The position numbers were made by a program, and so were the translations under genes. A stretch of DNA of 40,497 bases from Candidatus Omnitrophota bacterium (lineage in GTDB: Bacteria > Omnitrophota > Gorgyraeia > Zapsychrales > Zapsychraceae). A model generated the notes under the pieces. It saw only the letters and a list, made by a program, of their open reading frames with translations. It was not told the DNA's origin and ran no database searches. Below, piece by piece: positions 1 through 9,893 of this stretch; position 1 is the first letter of the stretch, and the number at the start of each line of letters is the position of its first letter. The stretch spans positions 1-40,497 of the forward strand of contig JAKQAH010000038.1 of assembly GCA_029568545.1 (NCBI GenBank). Reading direction: 5' to 3'.

Positions 1-2
1 CG

Positions 3-314
3 TTCAACAACACAGTGATCACCATTACGGATGTGCAGGGCAATGTCATTACATGGTCCACGCCGGGCGTTGTTGGTTTCAGCGGATCGAAAAAATCTAC
101 ACCTTTTGCGGCTCAGGTGGCTTCGACGGACGCAGCACGACGGGCCAAAGATTTGGGGCTTAAAACGGTGGATGTTGTTGTGCGGGGGCCGGGTTCGGGG
201 AGAGAATCGGCTATCCGGGCTTTGCAGGCGGCTGGCCTCATGGTCATGTCGATCAAAGATATTACGCCATTGCCTCATAATGGCTGCCGTCCAAGGAAGA
301 AACGCAGGGTATAA
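3..314 (+). CDS. rpsK: 30S ribosomal protein S11, C-terminal part (5' truncated by window start)
   Basis: Frame open from base 3; [20 protein letters not shown]...[13 protein letters not shown]...[13 protein letters not shown] is the S11 signature; followed by rpsD, rpoA, rplQ. Confidence 0.97.
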   Translation, partial: FNNTVITITDVQGNVITWSTPGVVGFSGSKKSTPFAAQVASTDAARRAKDLGLKTVDVVVRGPGSGRESAIRALQAAGLMVMSIKDITPLPHNGCRPRKKRRV

Positions 315-332
315 TCGAGGAGACAAAGGATT

Positions 333-962
333 ATGGGAAAATATATTGGGTCACGATGCCGGTTGTGCCGAAGGGAAGGAGAAAAACTCTTTCTCAAAGG
401 GACTCGGTGTGCGACATATCGCTGTGCGTTTGATCGCCGATCTTATGCGCCTGGACAGCACGGGGAAGGCCGCCGCGCAAAACTTTCTAATTACGGTCTG
501 CAGTTGCGGGAGAAACAGAAAGTTAAGCGCATGTATGGTCTTTATGAAAAACAGTTCCGGAATTATTTTCAGGAGGCTAACCGTGGCAAAGGGGTTACGG
601 GCGAAGTCCTGTTGCAGTTTCTTGAACGGAGGCTTGATAATGTTATCTTTCGTCTCGGGTTTTGCACTTCTCGGCGGCAGGCGAGGCAATTAGTCGGCCA
701 TGGCTTTGTTTTTGTCAATGATCACAGCGTGAACATCCCTTCGTTTCAGGTAAAACCGAATGATGAAATCGCCATCCAGTTCAAGAAAAAGGGAAAACAG
801 AACGTGGATGACAATATCAAGCTGTCAAAAGATCGCGCTATCCCGGAATGGCTCGAAGCGGACCATGCGCACTATAAAGCGAAAATAAAAAGGCTTCCTG
901 AACGCAAGGACATCGGGGCTCCGATCAACGAACAGCTTATCGTTGAGCTTTATTCCAGGTAA
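333..962 (+). CDS. rpsD: 30S ribosomal protein S4 (zinc-knuckle C+ form, CRLC...CATYRC)
   Basis: MGKYIGSRCRLCRREGEKLFLKGTRC..., S4 domain RLDNVIFRLGFCTSRRQARQLVGHGFVFVN. Confidence 0.97.
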   Translation: MGKYIGSRCRLCRREGEKLFLKGTRCATYRCAFDRRSYAPGQHGEGRRAKLSNYGLQLREKQKVKRMYGLYEKQFRNYFQEANRGKGVTGEVLLQFLERRLDNVIFRLGFCTSRRQARQLVGHGFVFVNDHSVNIPSFQVKPNDEIAIQFKKKGKQNVDDNIKLSKDRAIPEWLEADHAHYKAKIKRLPERKDIGAPINEQLIVELYSR

Positions 963-992
963 ATTTCTTGAAACACCAATTAGGAGGATGCT

Positions 993-1979
993 ATGGGAGT
1001 TAAGTGGCGTGATTTTCAGATGCCCAAAAGGCTAGATTGTGATGAGGCAACCTACACCGATACCTATGGGAAGTTTATCGCCGAACCTTTTGAAAAAGGC
1101 TACGGCATCACCTTAGGCAATTCTCTCCGACGCATTCTGTTGTCATCTATTGAGGGCAGCGCGGTCACATCGATCAAGATTGACGGTATCCGCCATGAAT
1201 ACTCCACTATTCCGGGGGTCATGGAGTCCGTTTCTGAGATCATCTTGAATGTAAAAAAGCTTGTGATACGCTCGCATTCAAAAGTGCCCAAGCTTATTTT
1301 CATCAAGGCCGAGAAAAAAGGGGAAGTTGCCGCCGGTGATATTATTTGCGATGAAACTATTGAGGTCCTGAATCCCAAACTGCACATTGCAACGTTGTCA
1401 CGTGATACGAAACTTCACATTGAGATGGAAGTGTCCCGCGGCCGAGGGTATGTTCCCGCGGAGCAGAACAAAAAAGACGTTGTCGATGCCATCGCCGTTG
1501 ATTCGATCTTCACGCCGATCGAGCGCGTTAGTTATAATGTCGAGAACACGCGCGTTGGTCAGAAAACCGATTATGACCGCCTGATTATGGAAGTTTATAC
1601 CAATGGTGGAGTGAGCCCCAAAGAGGCCATGCTCTACGGATCAAATATTTTGCAGCGCCATTTAGACGTGTTTGTGAGCTACGGCCAGCTTCCCGAGGAG
1701 GAAGAAGAGGAGGAGGAAGTATCGGCCGAAGAGAAAGTGTTGTACGAAAAGTTGCGCCTTCCTATTTCCGAGTTGGAATTGTCTGTGAGAAGCGCCAATT
1801 GCTTAAAAGAGGGGAATATCAAAACGATTGCCGAGCTGGTGCGCAAGCCCGAATCCGAGCTTTTGACTTACCGCAATTTCGGGAAGAAATCCTTGACGGA
1901 AATTAACGAGATCCTCAAGGTGATGGGCCTGAGCTTGGGCATGAAAGTTGACCTGAAAAAACTGCGAAAGAAAGACTGA
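993..1979 (+). CDS. rpoA: DNA-directed RNA polymerase subunit alpha
   Basis: GYGITLGNSLRRILLSSIEGSAV and C-terminal domain LPISELELSVRSANCLKEGNIKTI; ribosome-binding site taggagg. Confidence 0.98.
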   Translation: MGVKWRDFQMPKRLDCDEATYTDTYGKFIAEPFEKGYGITLGNSLRRILLSSIEGSAVTSIKIDGIRHEYSTIPGVMESVSEIILNVKKLVIRSHSKVPKLIFIKAEKKGEVAAGDIICDETIEVLNPKLHIATLSRDTKLHIEMEVSRGRGYVPAEQNKKDVVDAIAVDSIFTPIERVSYNVENTRVGQKTDYDRLIMEVYTNGGVSPKEAMLYGSNILQRHLDVFVSYGQLPEEEEEEEEVSAEEKVLYEKLRLPISELELSVRSANCLKEGNIKTIAELVRKPESELLTYRNFGKKSLTEINEILKVMGLSLGMKVDLKKLRKKD

Positions 1980-1995
1980 TCATAAAGGAATATCA

Positions 1996-2616
1996 ATGAG
2001 ACACGGGATGGCAGGGACCAAATTAGGACGGAATTCGAGCCTTCGCAAAGCGACGGTTCGTGATATTGCGAAAGCGACGTTAATTCGGCAGCGAATCTGC
2101 ACGACGAAAGCGAAGGCAAAAGAAGCCAGACGGCTCGTGGAGAAACTGATTACCTTAGGGAAAAAAGGGACTTTGGCCGATAAGCGACGCGCGTTTGCGA
2201 TTCTCTGCGATCATCAGCTTGTCAGCGACCTGTTCGCCAAAACATCTCCGCGGTTCAAAAATCGCGTGGGAGGGTATACCCGCATTATTCCTCTGGGGAC
2301 TCGCCGGGGAGATAATGCCCATTTAGCTTTTCTTGAACTGACCGAAAAAGAAGAAATGGTCGTGAGCAAGCCCAAAGCTACAGCGGCCTCTAAAAAGAAA
2401 AATATCGAATCTGTTTCTAAGGAGACGGACACCTCCCAACCTTCTGTAAAAGCGCCAGTAAAAGAGGCATCACGGACGGCCGTGAAAGAGCCGCCTGCTT
2501 CCAAAAAAGACGTTACAAAGCCGGCTAAGGCCGTTCCCGTTGCCGAAAAAGAAAAGAAGGCTGCCAAGTTTTCTGGGATTAAGAAGATCTTCAATCGAAA
2601 ATCCCCAGAAAAATAA
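1996..2616 (+). CDS. rplQ: 50S ribosomal protein L17 with long Lys/Ala-rich C-terminal extension
   Basis: MRHGMAGTKLGRNSSLRKATVRDIAKATL...RGDNAHLAFLEL, after rpoA. Confidence 0.96.
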   Translation: MRHGMAGTKLGRNSSLRKATVRDIAKATLIRQRICTTKAKAKEARRLVEKLITLGKKGTLADKRRAFAILCDHQLVSDLFAKTSPRFKNRVGGYTRIIPLGTRRGDNAHLAFLELTEKEEMVVSKPKATAASKKKNIESVSKETDTSQPSVKAPVKEASRTAVKEPPASKKDVTKPAKAVPVAEKEKKAAKFSGIKKIFNRKSPEK

Positions 2617-2646
2617 CCTGAATCAAATGGTCAAGGAGGTGGGCCG

Positions 2647-3831
2647 GTGGGAACAATGCCTTTCAAAGTGAACGCTCGCATAGCGCAACTGGTCGGCTCA
2701 TCGACCTTGGCGATCACGGCCAAGGCCAAAGAGCTGAAAGCCAAAGGCTATGATGTCGTTAATTTTGCCGCCGGCGAGCCAGACTTTGACACTCCCGACC
2801 CCATCAAAGCAGCTGCTATCCAAGCCATCAAGAACGGTTTCACGAAATATACTCCCAGTACGGGGACCATCGAACTTCGTGAGGCCATCGCGCAAAAATT
2901 CAAAAAAGATAACCAGTTGACCTATAAACCGTCGCAGATCGTTGTTTCATGCGGCGCCAAGCATTCGATTTTCAATATCATCCTGGTTTTGGCCGATGAG
3001 GGGGAAGAAGTCCTCATCCCGGCCCCTTATTGGGTCAGTTATCCGGAAATGGTCAAACTTGCGGGTGCCACCTCAAAATTCATTGCCACGTCTGCCAAAA
3101 CCCATTTTAAGGTCACGGCAGATCAGTTAGCCAAGAATATCACAAAGAAGACGAAAGTGCTGATCCTCAACTCGCCCTCGAATCCGACGGGGATGTTATA
3201 TTCCAAGAAAGAACTGGAAGCTATTGCTGAGCTTTGCGTCCAGAAAAAAGTTTTTGTTATCAGCGATGAGATATATGAAAAACTCATTTATGACGCCTCG
3301 GAATATACGTCTATTGCGTCATTGGGAAAGGACATTTTCGACTTAACGGTGACGGTCAATGGGACCTCGAAGGCATATTCCATGACCGGATGGCGCATCG
3401 GGTATGCTGGCGGCCCCGAAGAGATCATGGGGTATATCAATAAGTTGCAGGACCATTCCACATCGAATCCTGCCTCTATTAGCCAGATGGCTGCGTTGCA
3501 GGCTCTTCGGGAACCTGAGGAAAGTATCGCGGCGATGAGGTCAGAATTCAAACGCCGCCGGGATTTGATAACGGCAAAATTTGACCAGATCCCGGAAGTC
3601 AGCTATATTAAGCCGCAAGGGGCTTTTTATCTTTTCTGCGATTTCTCCAAGTTCGGCCCTTGCACAGAAACGGCCAAAAGGATCCTGGAAGACGTGAACG
3701 TTGCTGTCATTCCCGGAGAGAGTTTCGGCGCGCCGGGATTTATACGCATGAGTTTTGCCACCTCAACGGAACGGATCGAAGAGGGGACAAAACGCATTGC
3801 CCAGTGGATCAAGAAAAATTCATCCCAATAA
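2647..3831 (+). CDS. aspC: Aspartate aminotransferase family PLP-dependent enzyme (class I/II)
   Basis: GTG start with aaggaggt upstream; NSPSNPTG, SDEIYEKLIYD, NGTSKAYSMTGWRIGY motifs. Confidence 0.9.
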   Translation: MGTMPFKVNARIAQLVGSSTLAITAKAKELKAKGYDVVNFAAGEPDFDTPDPIKAAAIQAIKNGFTKYTPSTGTIELREAIAQKFKKDNQLTYKPSQIVVSCGAKHSIFNIILVLADEGEEVLIPAPYWVSYPEMVKLAGATSKFIATSAKTHFKVTADQLAKNITKKTKVLILNSPSNPTGMLYSKKELEAIAELCVQKKVFVISDEIYEKLIYDASEYTSIASLGKDIFDLTVTVNGTSKAYSMTGWRIGYAGGPEEIMGYINKLQDHSTSNPASISQMAALQALREPEESIAAMRSEFKRRRDLITAKFDQIPEVSYIKPQGAFYLFCDFSKFGPCTETAKRILEDVNVAVIPGESFGAPGFIRMSFATSTERIEEGTKRIAQWIKKNSSQ

Positions 3832-3857
3832 CGTAGCGCTATAACAGGGAGGCTGCG

Positions 3858-4916
3858 GTGGATCTTAAAGAACTGCTCAAACTTTCTATCCAGAAGAAGG
3901 CATCCGATTTGCATCTGACTGAAAACAGCCCGCCCATCTTAAGGATCGACGGAAAGTTGGTCCTCACGGACCACAAGCCCTTGATCAAGGAGGAGCTGAA
4001 GAAATCCATTTACAGCATCCTTTCGGATAACCAAAAAGAAAAGTTCGAAAAAGATCGCGAGCTTGATTTTTCTCTTGCCTTAGAGGGGCTAGAACGTTTC
4101 CGCGTCAATGTTCATATTCAAAAAGGATCGGTCGAGGCCGCGTTCCGACGGATTCCCCAGTATGTTCCATCGATCCATGACTTAGGGTTGCCTCCGGCGA
4201 TCATCGATTTTGCGCGCCGTCCCAACGGCCTTGTCTTGATCACGGGTCCGACTGGTTCCGGGAAGACCACAACCTTGGCGTCCATGATCGAGGTCATCAA
4301 TCAGGAGCGCGCCTGCATGATCATGTGCATTGAGGACCCGATCGAATATGTCCATAAGAATAAAAAAGCGGTTATCAAGCAACGTGAGGTCTACAGCGAT
4401 ACGCTTTCTTTTGCCGAAGCCTTGAAGCGTTGTTTGCGCCAGGATCCCGATGTCATTATTGTGGGCGAGATGCGCGATTTGGAAACGATCTCCACCGCGT
4501 TGACGGCTGCAGAAACCGGGCACTTAGTGCTCGCAACCCTGCATACTCCCGATGCTCCCCAAACAATCGAACGTATTATTGATGTTTTCCCAGCGCACCA
4601 GCAGCAACAGGTCCGGATGCAATTATCAGCCTGTTTGCAAGGAGTGGCCTCCCAGATCCTTCTTCCGCGGGCCAATGGCGAAGGCCGGGTCTTAGCCTCG
4701 GAGATCTTAGTGGTTACTCCCGCCATCAGAAATCTGATCCGCGAACAGTCCGTCGAACAGATCCCGACATCCATTCAGACGGGCATTCAATACGGTATGC
4801 ACACGATGGACATGTCCCTGAAACTGCTCTACGAAGAAGGTCTCGTGACGTATGAAGATGCTTATGCTCAAGTAAAAAATGTCGAAGAATTCCAGCAGTT
4901 ACTGGGCGACAGATAA
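3858..4916 (+). CDS. pilT: Type IV pilus twitching motility ATPase PilT
   Basis: GTG start; Walker A GPTGSGKTTTLASM, AIRNLIREQ, HTPDAPQTIERIIDVFPAHQQ. Confidence 0.95.
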   Translation: MDLKELLKLSIQKKASDLHLTENSPPILRIDGKLVLTDHKPLIKEELKKSIYSILSDNQKEKFEKDRELDFSLALEGLERFRVNVHIQKGSVEAAFRRIPQYVPSIHDLGLPPAIIDFARRPNGLVLITGPTGSGKTTTLASMIEVINQERACMIMCIEDPIEYVHKNKKAVIKQREVYSDTLSFAEALKRCLRQDPDVIIVGEMRDLETISTALTAAETGHLVLATLHTPDAPQTIERIIDVFPAHQQQQVRMQLSACLQGVASQILLPRANGEGRVLASEILVVTPAIRNLIREQSVEQIPTSIQTGIQYGMHTMDMSLKLLYEEGLVTYEDAYAQVKNVEEFQQLLGDR

Positions 4917-4947
4917 TCTTTCGTTACGCTTCCGACAGAAAACCACC

Positions 4948-6153
4948 ATGTCCAATAAACTTGTTGAACAAGCCAAAGAAAAGTTCGGCATTATCATCGA
5001 AGAGCAGCTTGCGCGCGTTGAAGAGATGAAAAAAAGCGTCGAGCCTGTGGATTATTCTACGATCGCCCCGATTGTCATCGGGGTTTGCTTCGGCGATGGC
5101 ATTGGGGAAGTCATTTCCAGGCATGCGCGGCATGTTCTTGAACATATGCTCAAGGATGGGATTAAAAAAGGCAAAATCCGATTCAAAGACATCCCGGGGT
5201 TAACCATCGAGAATAGGGTCAAGCACAAGAAGGCGATTCCTGATGATGTTCTTGCGGAGCTTAAAACCTGCCATGTGATCCTTAAAGGCCCCACCACGAC
5301 GCCTCAGGCCGGAGACAAATGGCCCAATATCGAAAGCGCCAACGTTGCGATGCGACGGGCGCTTGATCTTTTTGCGAACGTCCGCCCGGTGAAGATCCCT
5401 CGCGAAGGGATTGACTGGTGTTTTTTTAGGGAGAACACAGAAGGCGCCTACGTGTTGGGTTCAAAAGGGATCAATGTCTCCGAGGACTTAAGTGTGGATT
5501 TTACCGTGACGACGGAGCAAGGATCCGAGCGGATTATCCGCATGGCGTTTGAGTATGCGCACAAAAATCATATTGACCGCGTCACAGCCGTTACGAAATC
5601 GAATGTTGTTAAAACAACCGATGGGCGTTTTTCACAGGTAGCTTTCCGGATCGCCAAGGAATACCCGAAGATCAAGCTGGATGAGTGGTATATGGATATC
5701 ATGACGGCAAAACTGATCGATCCCGCCCGACGAAAAGATTTTAAAGTCATCGTTCTCCCCAATCTCTACGGCGATATTTTGACGGATGAAGCGGCTCAGC
5801 TGCAGGGCGGCGTGGGAACGGCCGGCAGCGCCAACATCGGGAGGCGTTGGGCTATGTTTGAGGCCATTCACGGCAGCGCTCCGCGCATGGTGCAGGAAGG
5901 CCGGGCGCCTTATGCCGATCCCTGTTCCATGATCCGGGCGAGCGCCATGCTGCTGCGTCATATCGGATATGCCGAACGGGCTGAAAATGTAGAGATGGCT
6001 CTGGAGATGTGCGGGCAGTTTGAGAAGAAGATGATTATTACCGGCAGAGACACCGGAGTGACCGGAGAAGAATACACGGACTATATTTTGTCGTGGGTCG
6101 ATCATCCTCAGCTGAAATCCCGTTGGGAATCCGAAGTTCATCGTCTAAAATAG
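4948..6153 (+). CDS. Isocitrate/isopropylmalate dehydrogenase family protein (isocitrate dehydrogenase-like)
   Basis: GDGIGEVI, FFRENTEGAYVLGSKG, YMDIMTAKLI, NLYGDILTDEAAQLQGGVGTAGSANIG; start taken at ATG 4948 rather than the longer ORF start. Confidence 0.88.
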   Translation: MSNKLVEQAKEKFGIIIEEQLARVEEMKKSVEPVDYSTIAPIVIGVCFGDGIGEVISRHARHVLEHMLKDGIKKGKIRFKDIPGLTIENRVKHKKAIPDDVLAELKTCHVILKGPTTTPQAGDKWPNIESANVAMRRALDLFANVRPVKIPREGIDWCFFRENTEGAYVLGSKGINVSEDLSVDFTVTTEQGSERIIRMAFEYAHKNHIDRVTAVTKSNVVKTTDGRFSQVAFRIAKEYPKIKLDEWYMDIMTAKLIDPARRKDFKVIVLPNLYGDILTDEAAQLQGGVGTAGSANIGRRWAMFEAIHGSAPRMVQEGRAPYADPCSMIRASAMLLRHIGYAERAENVEMALEMCGQFEKKMIITGRDTGVTGEEYTDYILSWVDHPQLKSRWESEVHRLK

Positions 6154-6178
6154 AATCTATTTTCTCCGTGCCAAAATC

Positions 6179-6223
6179 AACCCCGTTCCATTCCGAAAAT
6201 ACATGGTTCGGGGTTTTGTTTTG
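6179..6223 (+). terminator. Rho-independent terminator-like hairpin between icd-like gene and lipB
   Basis: AACCCCG-TT-CCAT...ATGG-TT-CGGGGTT stem followed by TTGTTTT. Confidence 0.8.
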
Positions 6224-6233
6224 ATATTTTAAG

Positions 6234-6893
6234 ATGATACAAAAGGCAACAACCTGTTTGGTGAAGGATCTCGGGCTGATCCGGTATGCACAGGCCTATG
6301 AATTCCAAAAGAAGTGCGTTCAAGATTTGCTCCAGGGAGGCCCCCAGGTTCTGATCTTATGTGAGCATCCTCCTGTCTTGACGCTTGGCCGTATGGCAAA
6401 GAGAAGCAATATTCTTGTTAGCCACGAAGAATTGGCAAAATATTCTGTAGGGATCCATGCTATCGACCGGGGAGGGGATATTACTTTGCATGCTCCCGGG
6501 CAAGCGGTCATGTATCCGATCTTCAATCTTTCCCATATGGGAAAAGATTTACGACGCTATCTCCGTCATTTAGAACAAGTTGCCATTGATTTATTAAAGG
6601 GTTTTGGTATAGTGGCTAATAGAATCCCGGGGTATACAGGCGTTTGGATCGAGAAAAAAAAGATTGCCTCTGTCGGGATCGGCGTCCGCCGATGGGTCTC
6701 TTTTCATGGGCTGAGCATTAATGTCAATACAGATCTGGAGTTGTTTTCCATGATCAGGCCTTGCGGCCTCAATGTGCAGATGACATCGATTCAAGAAATC
6801 AAGGGAAGAAGAATCGATATGGCCGAGGTCAAGCAAAAGATCATAAGGTGTTTTAAGGAGAATTTTCTTTTGGATCTTCTTTCAGGCGAGTAA
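6234..6893 (+). CDS. lipB: Octanoyltransferase (lipoyl(octanoyl) transferase)
   Basis: RGGDITLHAPGQAVMYPIF, KKIASVGIGVRRWVSFHGLSINV, RPCGL active-site Cys region. Confidence 0.94.
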   Translation: MIQKATTCLVKDLGLIRYAQAYEFQKKCVQDLLQGGPQVLILCEHPPVLTLGRMAKRSNILVSHEELAKYSVGIHAIDRGGDITLHAPGQAVMYPIFNLSHMGKDLRRYLRHLEQVAIDLLKGFGIVANRIPGYTGVWIEKKKIASVGIGVRRWVSFHGLSINVNTDLELFSMIRPCGLNVQMTSIQEIKGRRIDMAEVKQKIIRCFKENFLLDLLSGE

Positions 6894-7135
6894 TGCACAA
6901 GGTTATTTTTCCAGAATTAGGCGAAGGAATCGAAAAGGCAAAAATTGCTTGCTGGCATATCGCGGTCGGCGATCGGGTCGCAAAAGATGACGATCTCGTC
7001 GAACTCGTTACCGATAAGGCAACATTCAATGTGCCGGCCGAGGTTCCCGGCATAGTTCAGGAGATTTGTGCTCACGAAGGCCAAGAGGTCGGGCTCGGCC
7101 AGGTTTTAGCTGTTCTTAAGCCCTCCATAGGCTAA
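6893..7135 (+). CDS. Stand-alone E2-type lipoyl-domain protein (80 aa)
   Basis: FPELGEGIEKAKIACWHIAVGDRVAKDDDLVELVTDKATFNVPAEVPGIV with DKA lipoylation motif; start overlaps the lipB stop. Confidence 0.9.
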   Translation: MHKVIFPELGEGIEKAKIACWHIAVGDRVAKDDDLVELVTDKATFNVPAEVPGIVQEICAHEGQEVGLGQVLAVLKPSIG

Positions 7136-7144
7136 CCGCAATCT

Positions 7145-8317
7145 ATGAGCGAGAAAATGCATAAAAAAAGCCGTGTTCTTTTGATGTATATCACAAAAGT
7201 CTCCGGTCATCGGCAGGCAACGCTGGCTATCCAGAAAACACTCAAGCAGATGAATCCCCAGATTGAAGCTCCGACGGTCAACGGGTTCGGTTATACGTAT
7301 CCGATTCTGGAGAAAGTCATCAATCAAGCCTACATGAGCATTATCAAAAGGACCCCCAAGGTGTGGGATTACCTTTATGATAACCCTAAGATCGTCAAGA
7401 ATTCCCAATCGATCAAGAATTTCCTCCACAAGACCAGCTATGACAAGATCGCAAAGCTGTTTATGCGCCATCAGCCTGATGTTGTGGTCTGCACGCAGGC
7501 GTTTCCCTGCGGGATGGTTGCGCACTATAAAAGAGAACATAACTTAAAGACGACGATCATTGGCGTATCGACGGATTTCTCGCCGCACTCGTTTTGGATC
7601 AACGAAGGTGTGGACTATTACGTTGTTCCGTCGATCGAGGCGAAAGAGAGATTTATCAAGAAAGGGATTCCCGGCGATGCGATCAAGGTGTACGGGATTC
7701 CGATGCGCCCGCAATTTTCCATCCAGTTGGATAAAAAGCCCATCACGGAGAAAATAGGGCTGGATCCGAACGTCCCAACGATCATTGTTATGGGTGGCGG
7801 CCAAGGGCTGGGGCCTATTAAGGGGATCGTTAAATCTCTTATAAAGGTGGAAACAGAATTTCAGATCATTGTCTTGGCAGGCACCAATAAAAAGATCATG
7901 AGGAGCTTGAAACGGTACACGAAACGCTCGCGGAAGAAAATGCTCATTTACGAATTTGCGAAGAATGTTGACGAATTGATGGAGTTAGCGACCCTGATTA
8001 TCACGAAGCCCGGAGGCATGACGACGGCCGAATGTTTGGCCAAGGGCCTTCCGATGGTGATCATCAATCCGATTCCGGGCCAGGAAATGCGCAATACGGA
8101 TTTTCTTATTAAAAAAGGTATTGCGATCCGGATTGACGATACCAATGACATTGGGGAAGAGGTCGAGCTGTTGCTGCAATCGCCAGAACGTTTGGCGGCG
8201 ATGAGCAAGGCGGCGTATGAGAATGCCAAGCCCCATGCCGCTCTTGATATTGCCAAATTGATCCTGGAGCATACTAACGGATTTCTTCCGATTCACAGCG
8301 AGGACGGCTTGAAATAA
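7145..8317 (+). CDS. MGDG synthase-like / GT28-type glycosyltransferase
   Basis: SGHRQATLAIQKTL N-terminus, TKPGGMTTAECLAKGLPMVIINPIPGQEMRNTDFL. Confidence 0.85.
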   Translation: MSEKMHKKSRVLLMYITKVSGHRQATLAIQKTLKQMNPQIEAPTVNGFGYTYPILEKVINQAYMSIIKRTPKVWDYLYDNPKIVKNSQSIKNFLHKTSYDKIAKLFMRHQPDVVVCTQAFPCGMVAHYKREHNLKTTIIGVSTDFSPHSFWINEGVDYYVVPSIEAKERFIKKGIPGDAIKVYGIPMRPQFSIQLDKKPITEKIGLDPNVPTIIVMGGGQGLGPIKGIVKSLIKVETEFQIIVLAGTNKKIMRSLKRYTKRSRKKMLIYEFAKNVDELMELATLIITKPGGMTTAECLAKGLPMVIINPIPGQEMRNTDFLIKKGIAIRIDDTNDIGEEVELLLQSPERLAAMSKAAYENAKPHAALDIAKLILEHTNGFLPIHSEDGLK

Positions 8318-8323
8318 AACCTC

Positions 8324-9187
8324 ATGGCTAAGTATATTTTATACAAAATCGGCTTGTTCTTGCTTCGTCATTTACCTCCGAAATTATCGTATAAACTTGC
8401 CACTTTTGTTTCCGACCTGCAGTATTTCTTTTCGTTCCGGGACCGTCGCGCTGTAAGCAATAATCTCCGGAATATCTTGCCTGCCTCGGATAAGATATCC
8501 TTTCTGACAAAAGATGTTTTCCGGAATTTTGGCCGGTATTTGTGCGAATTCTTCCAGATGCGGGAAATGGTGGATGGGAAATTTATAAAAAACAATGTGC
8601 GCATTGAGGGGATCGACCGTCTTGACCGCATTTTGAAAGAAGGGAAAGGCGGGATTATCGTGACCGGCCATATCGGCAATTGGGAATTGGGCGGTGTTTT
8701 GCTGAGCGTGCTTGGATATCCCCTTATGGCAATCGCTTTACCGCATAAGGAAAGGCCGGTCAACGACCTGTTCAATTCTCAAAGGGAGTCCAAAGGCGTG
8801 ACGGTGGTCCCGCCTACCGGCGCTCTCCGCCGATGCATTGAACAGCTGCGGGCCAATAAGCTGGTAGCGCTTGTTGCCGACCGTGATTTCAGCCATGCGG
8901 GGGTGGCCGTCGATTTTCTCGGAAAGAAAATGATTGTGCCCAAGGGGCCGGCCATGTTTTCCTTAAAAACAGGGGCTCCGATTGTGCCGATGTTCTTGAT
9001 CCGTAACACGGATAAGACGTTCACGATGTTCTGTTGTGAGCCTATTTATCCCCCTCAAGAAAACAAAGATCAGGACGAGCCTGGTGTGATTCTCGGTCTG
9101 ATGAGGCGCTATTTATCGGTTATGGAGGAGAAGATCCGCCAATATCCGTCGCAATGGCTGCTGTTCAGGGAGTTCTCGCTGCAATGA
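8324..9187 (+). CDS. Lysophospholipid acyltransferase family protein (LpxL/HtrB-like)
   Basis: GHIGNWELGG (HX4E) motif, VALVADRDFSHAGVAVDFLGK, QWLLFREF C-terminus. Confidence 0.9.
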   Translation: MAKYILYKIGLFLLRHLPPKLSYKLATFVSDLQYFFSFRDRRAVSNNLRNILPASDKISFLTKDVFRNFGRYLCEFFQMREMVDGKFIKNNVRIEGIDRLDRILKEGKGGIIVTGHIGNWELGGVLLSVLGYPLMAIALPHKERPVNDLFNSQRESKGVTVVPPTGALRRCIEQLRANKLVALVADRDFSHAGVAVDFLGKKMIVPKGPAMFSLKTGAPIVPMFLIRNTDKTFTMFCCEPIYPPQENKDQDEPGVILGLMRRYLSVMEEKIRQYPSQWLLFREFSLQ

Positions 9188-9852
9188 ATATTTGTATCAT
9201 TATTCCGGCTCACAATGAATCAAAGGCGATCGGCGCTTTGGTCGGCGAATTGCGCCAAAGATCGTTCGATGTTCTTGTCATTGATGACGGTTCAACGGAC
9301 CGGACTGGGGATATCGCCCGAGAATGCGGAGCGACTGTCATCCGCCATGATCAAAAAAAAGGGAAAGGATGCGCGCTGCAAAAAGGTTTTGCCCATGCGC
9401 TGCAGCGTTATGACGGGGTTATTATCATGGATGGCGATGGGCAGCATGATACAGAAAGTATCCAACGGTTTCTCGAAGTGGCCGAAAAAGACGAAGCGAG
9501 TGTTATTGTCGGAAACCGCATGGACGATCCCCGCGGAATGCCGTTGATCCGCTATTGCACCAATCGATTTATGTCGTGGCTTATTTCTGTGGCATGCGGC
9601 CAGCGCATTGCGGATACGCAATGCGGCTATCGATATATCGGATGCGATGTTTTGAGGGCGATTGACCTTGTGTGCTGCGATTTTGAGATCGAAACCGAAA
9701 TTCTGATGAAGGCGTGCAAAAGGGGCTTTAAGGTTTATGATGTGCCGATCAAAACGATTTACCGCAACGAAGAAAGCAAAATCAGGCCGTTCCAAGACAC
9801 GGTTCGGTTTATTGCCTATTTTTCCAAAGAGATATTCTCTTGTCGGCAATGA
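9184..9852 (+). CDS. Glycosyltransferase family 2 (polyprenyl/dolichol-phosphate sugar synthase-like)
   Basis: MNICIIIPAHNESKAIGALV...VLVIDDGSTDRTGDIA...MDGDGQHD; ATGA overlap with upstream stop. Confidence 0.92.
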   Translation: MNICIIIPAHNESKAIGALVGELRQRSFDVLVIDDGSTDRTGDIARECGATVIRHDQKKGKGCALQKGFAHALQRYDGVIIMDGDGQHDTESIQRFLEVAEKDEASVIVGNRMDDPRGMPLIRYCTNRFMSWLISVACGQRIADTQCGYRYIGCDVLRAIDLVCCDFEIETEILMKACKRGFKVYDVPIKTIYRNEESKIRPFQDTVRFIAYFSKEIFSCRQ

Positions 9853-9893
9853 CGGTCTTGTGCTAGCCGTATTTTTTCCGAAAGCGGGATGAT

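Noticed and set aside
31-693. 220-aa plus-strand ORF overlapping rpsK and rpsD
   Set aside because: Wrong frame relative to two clear ribosomal protein genes.
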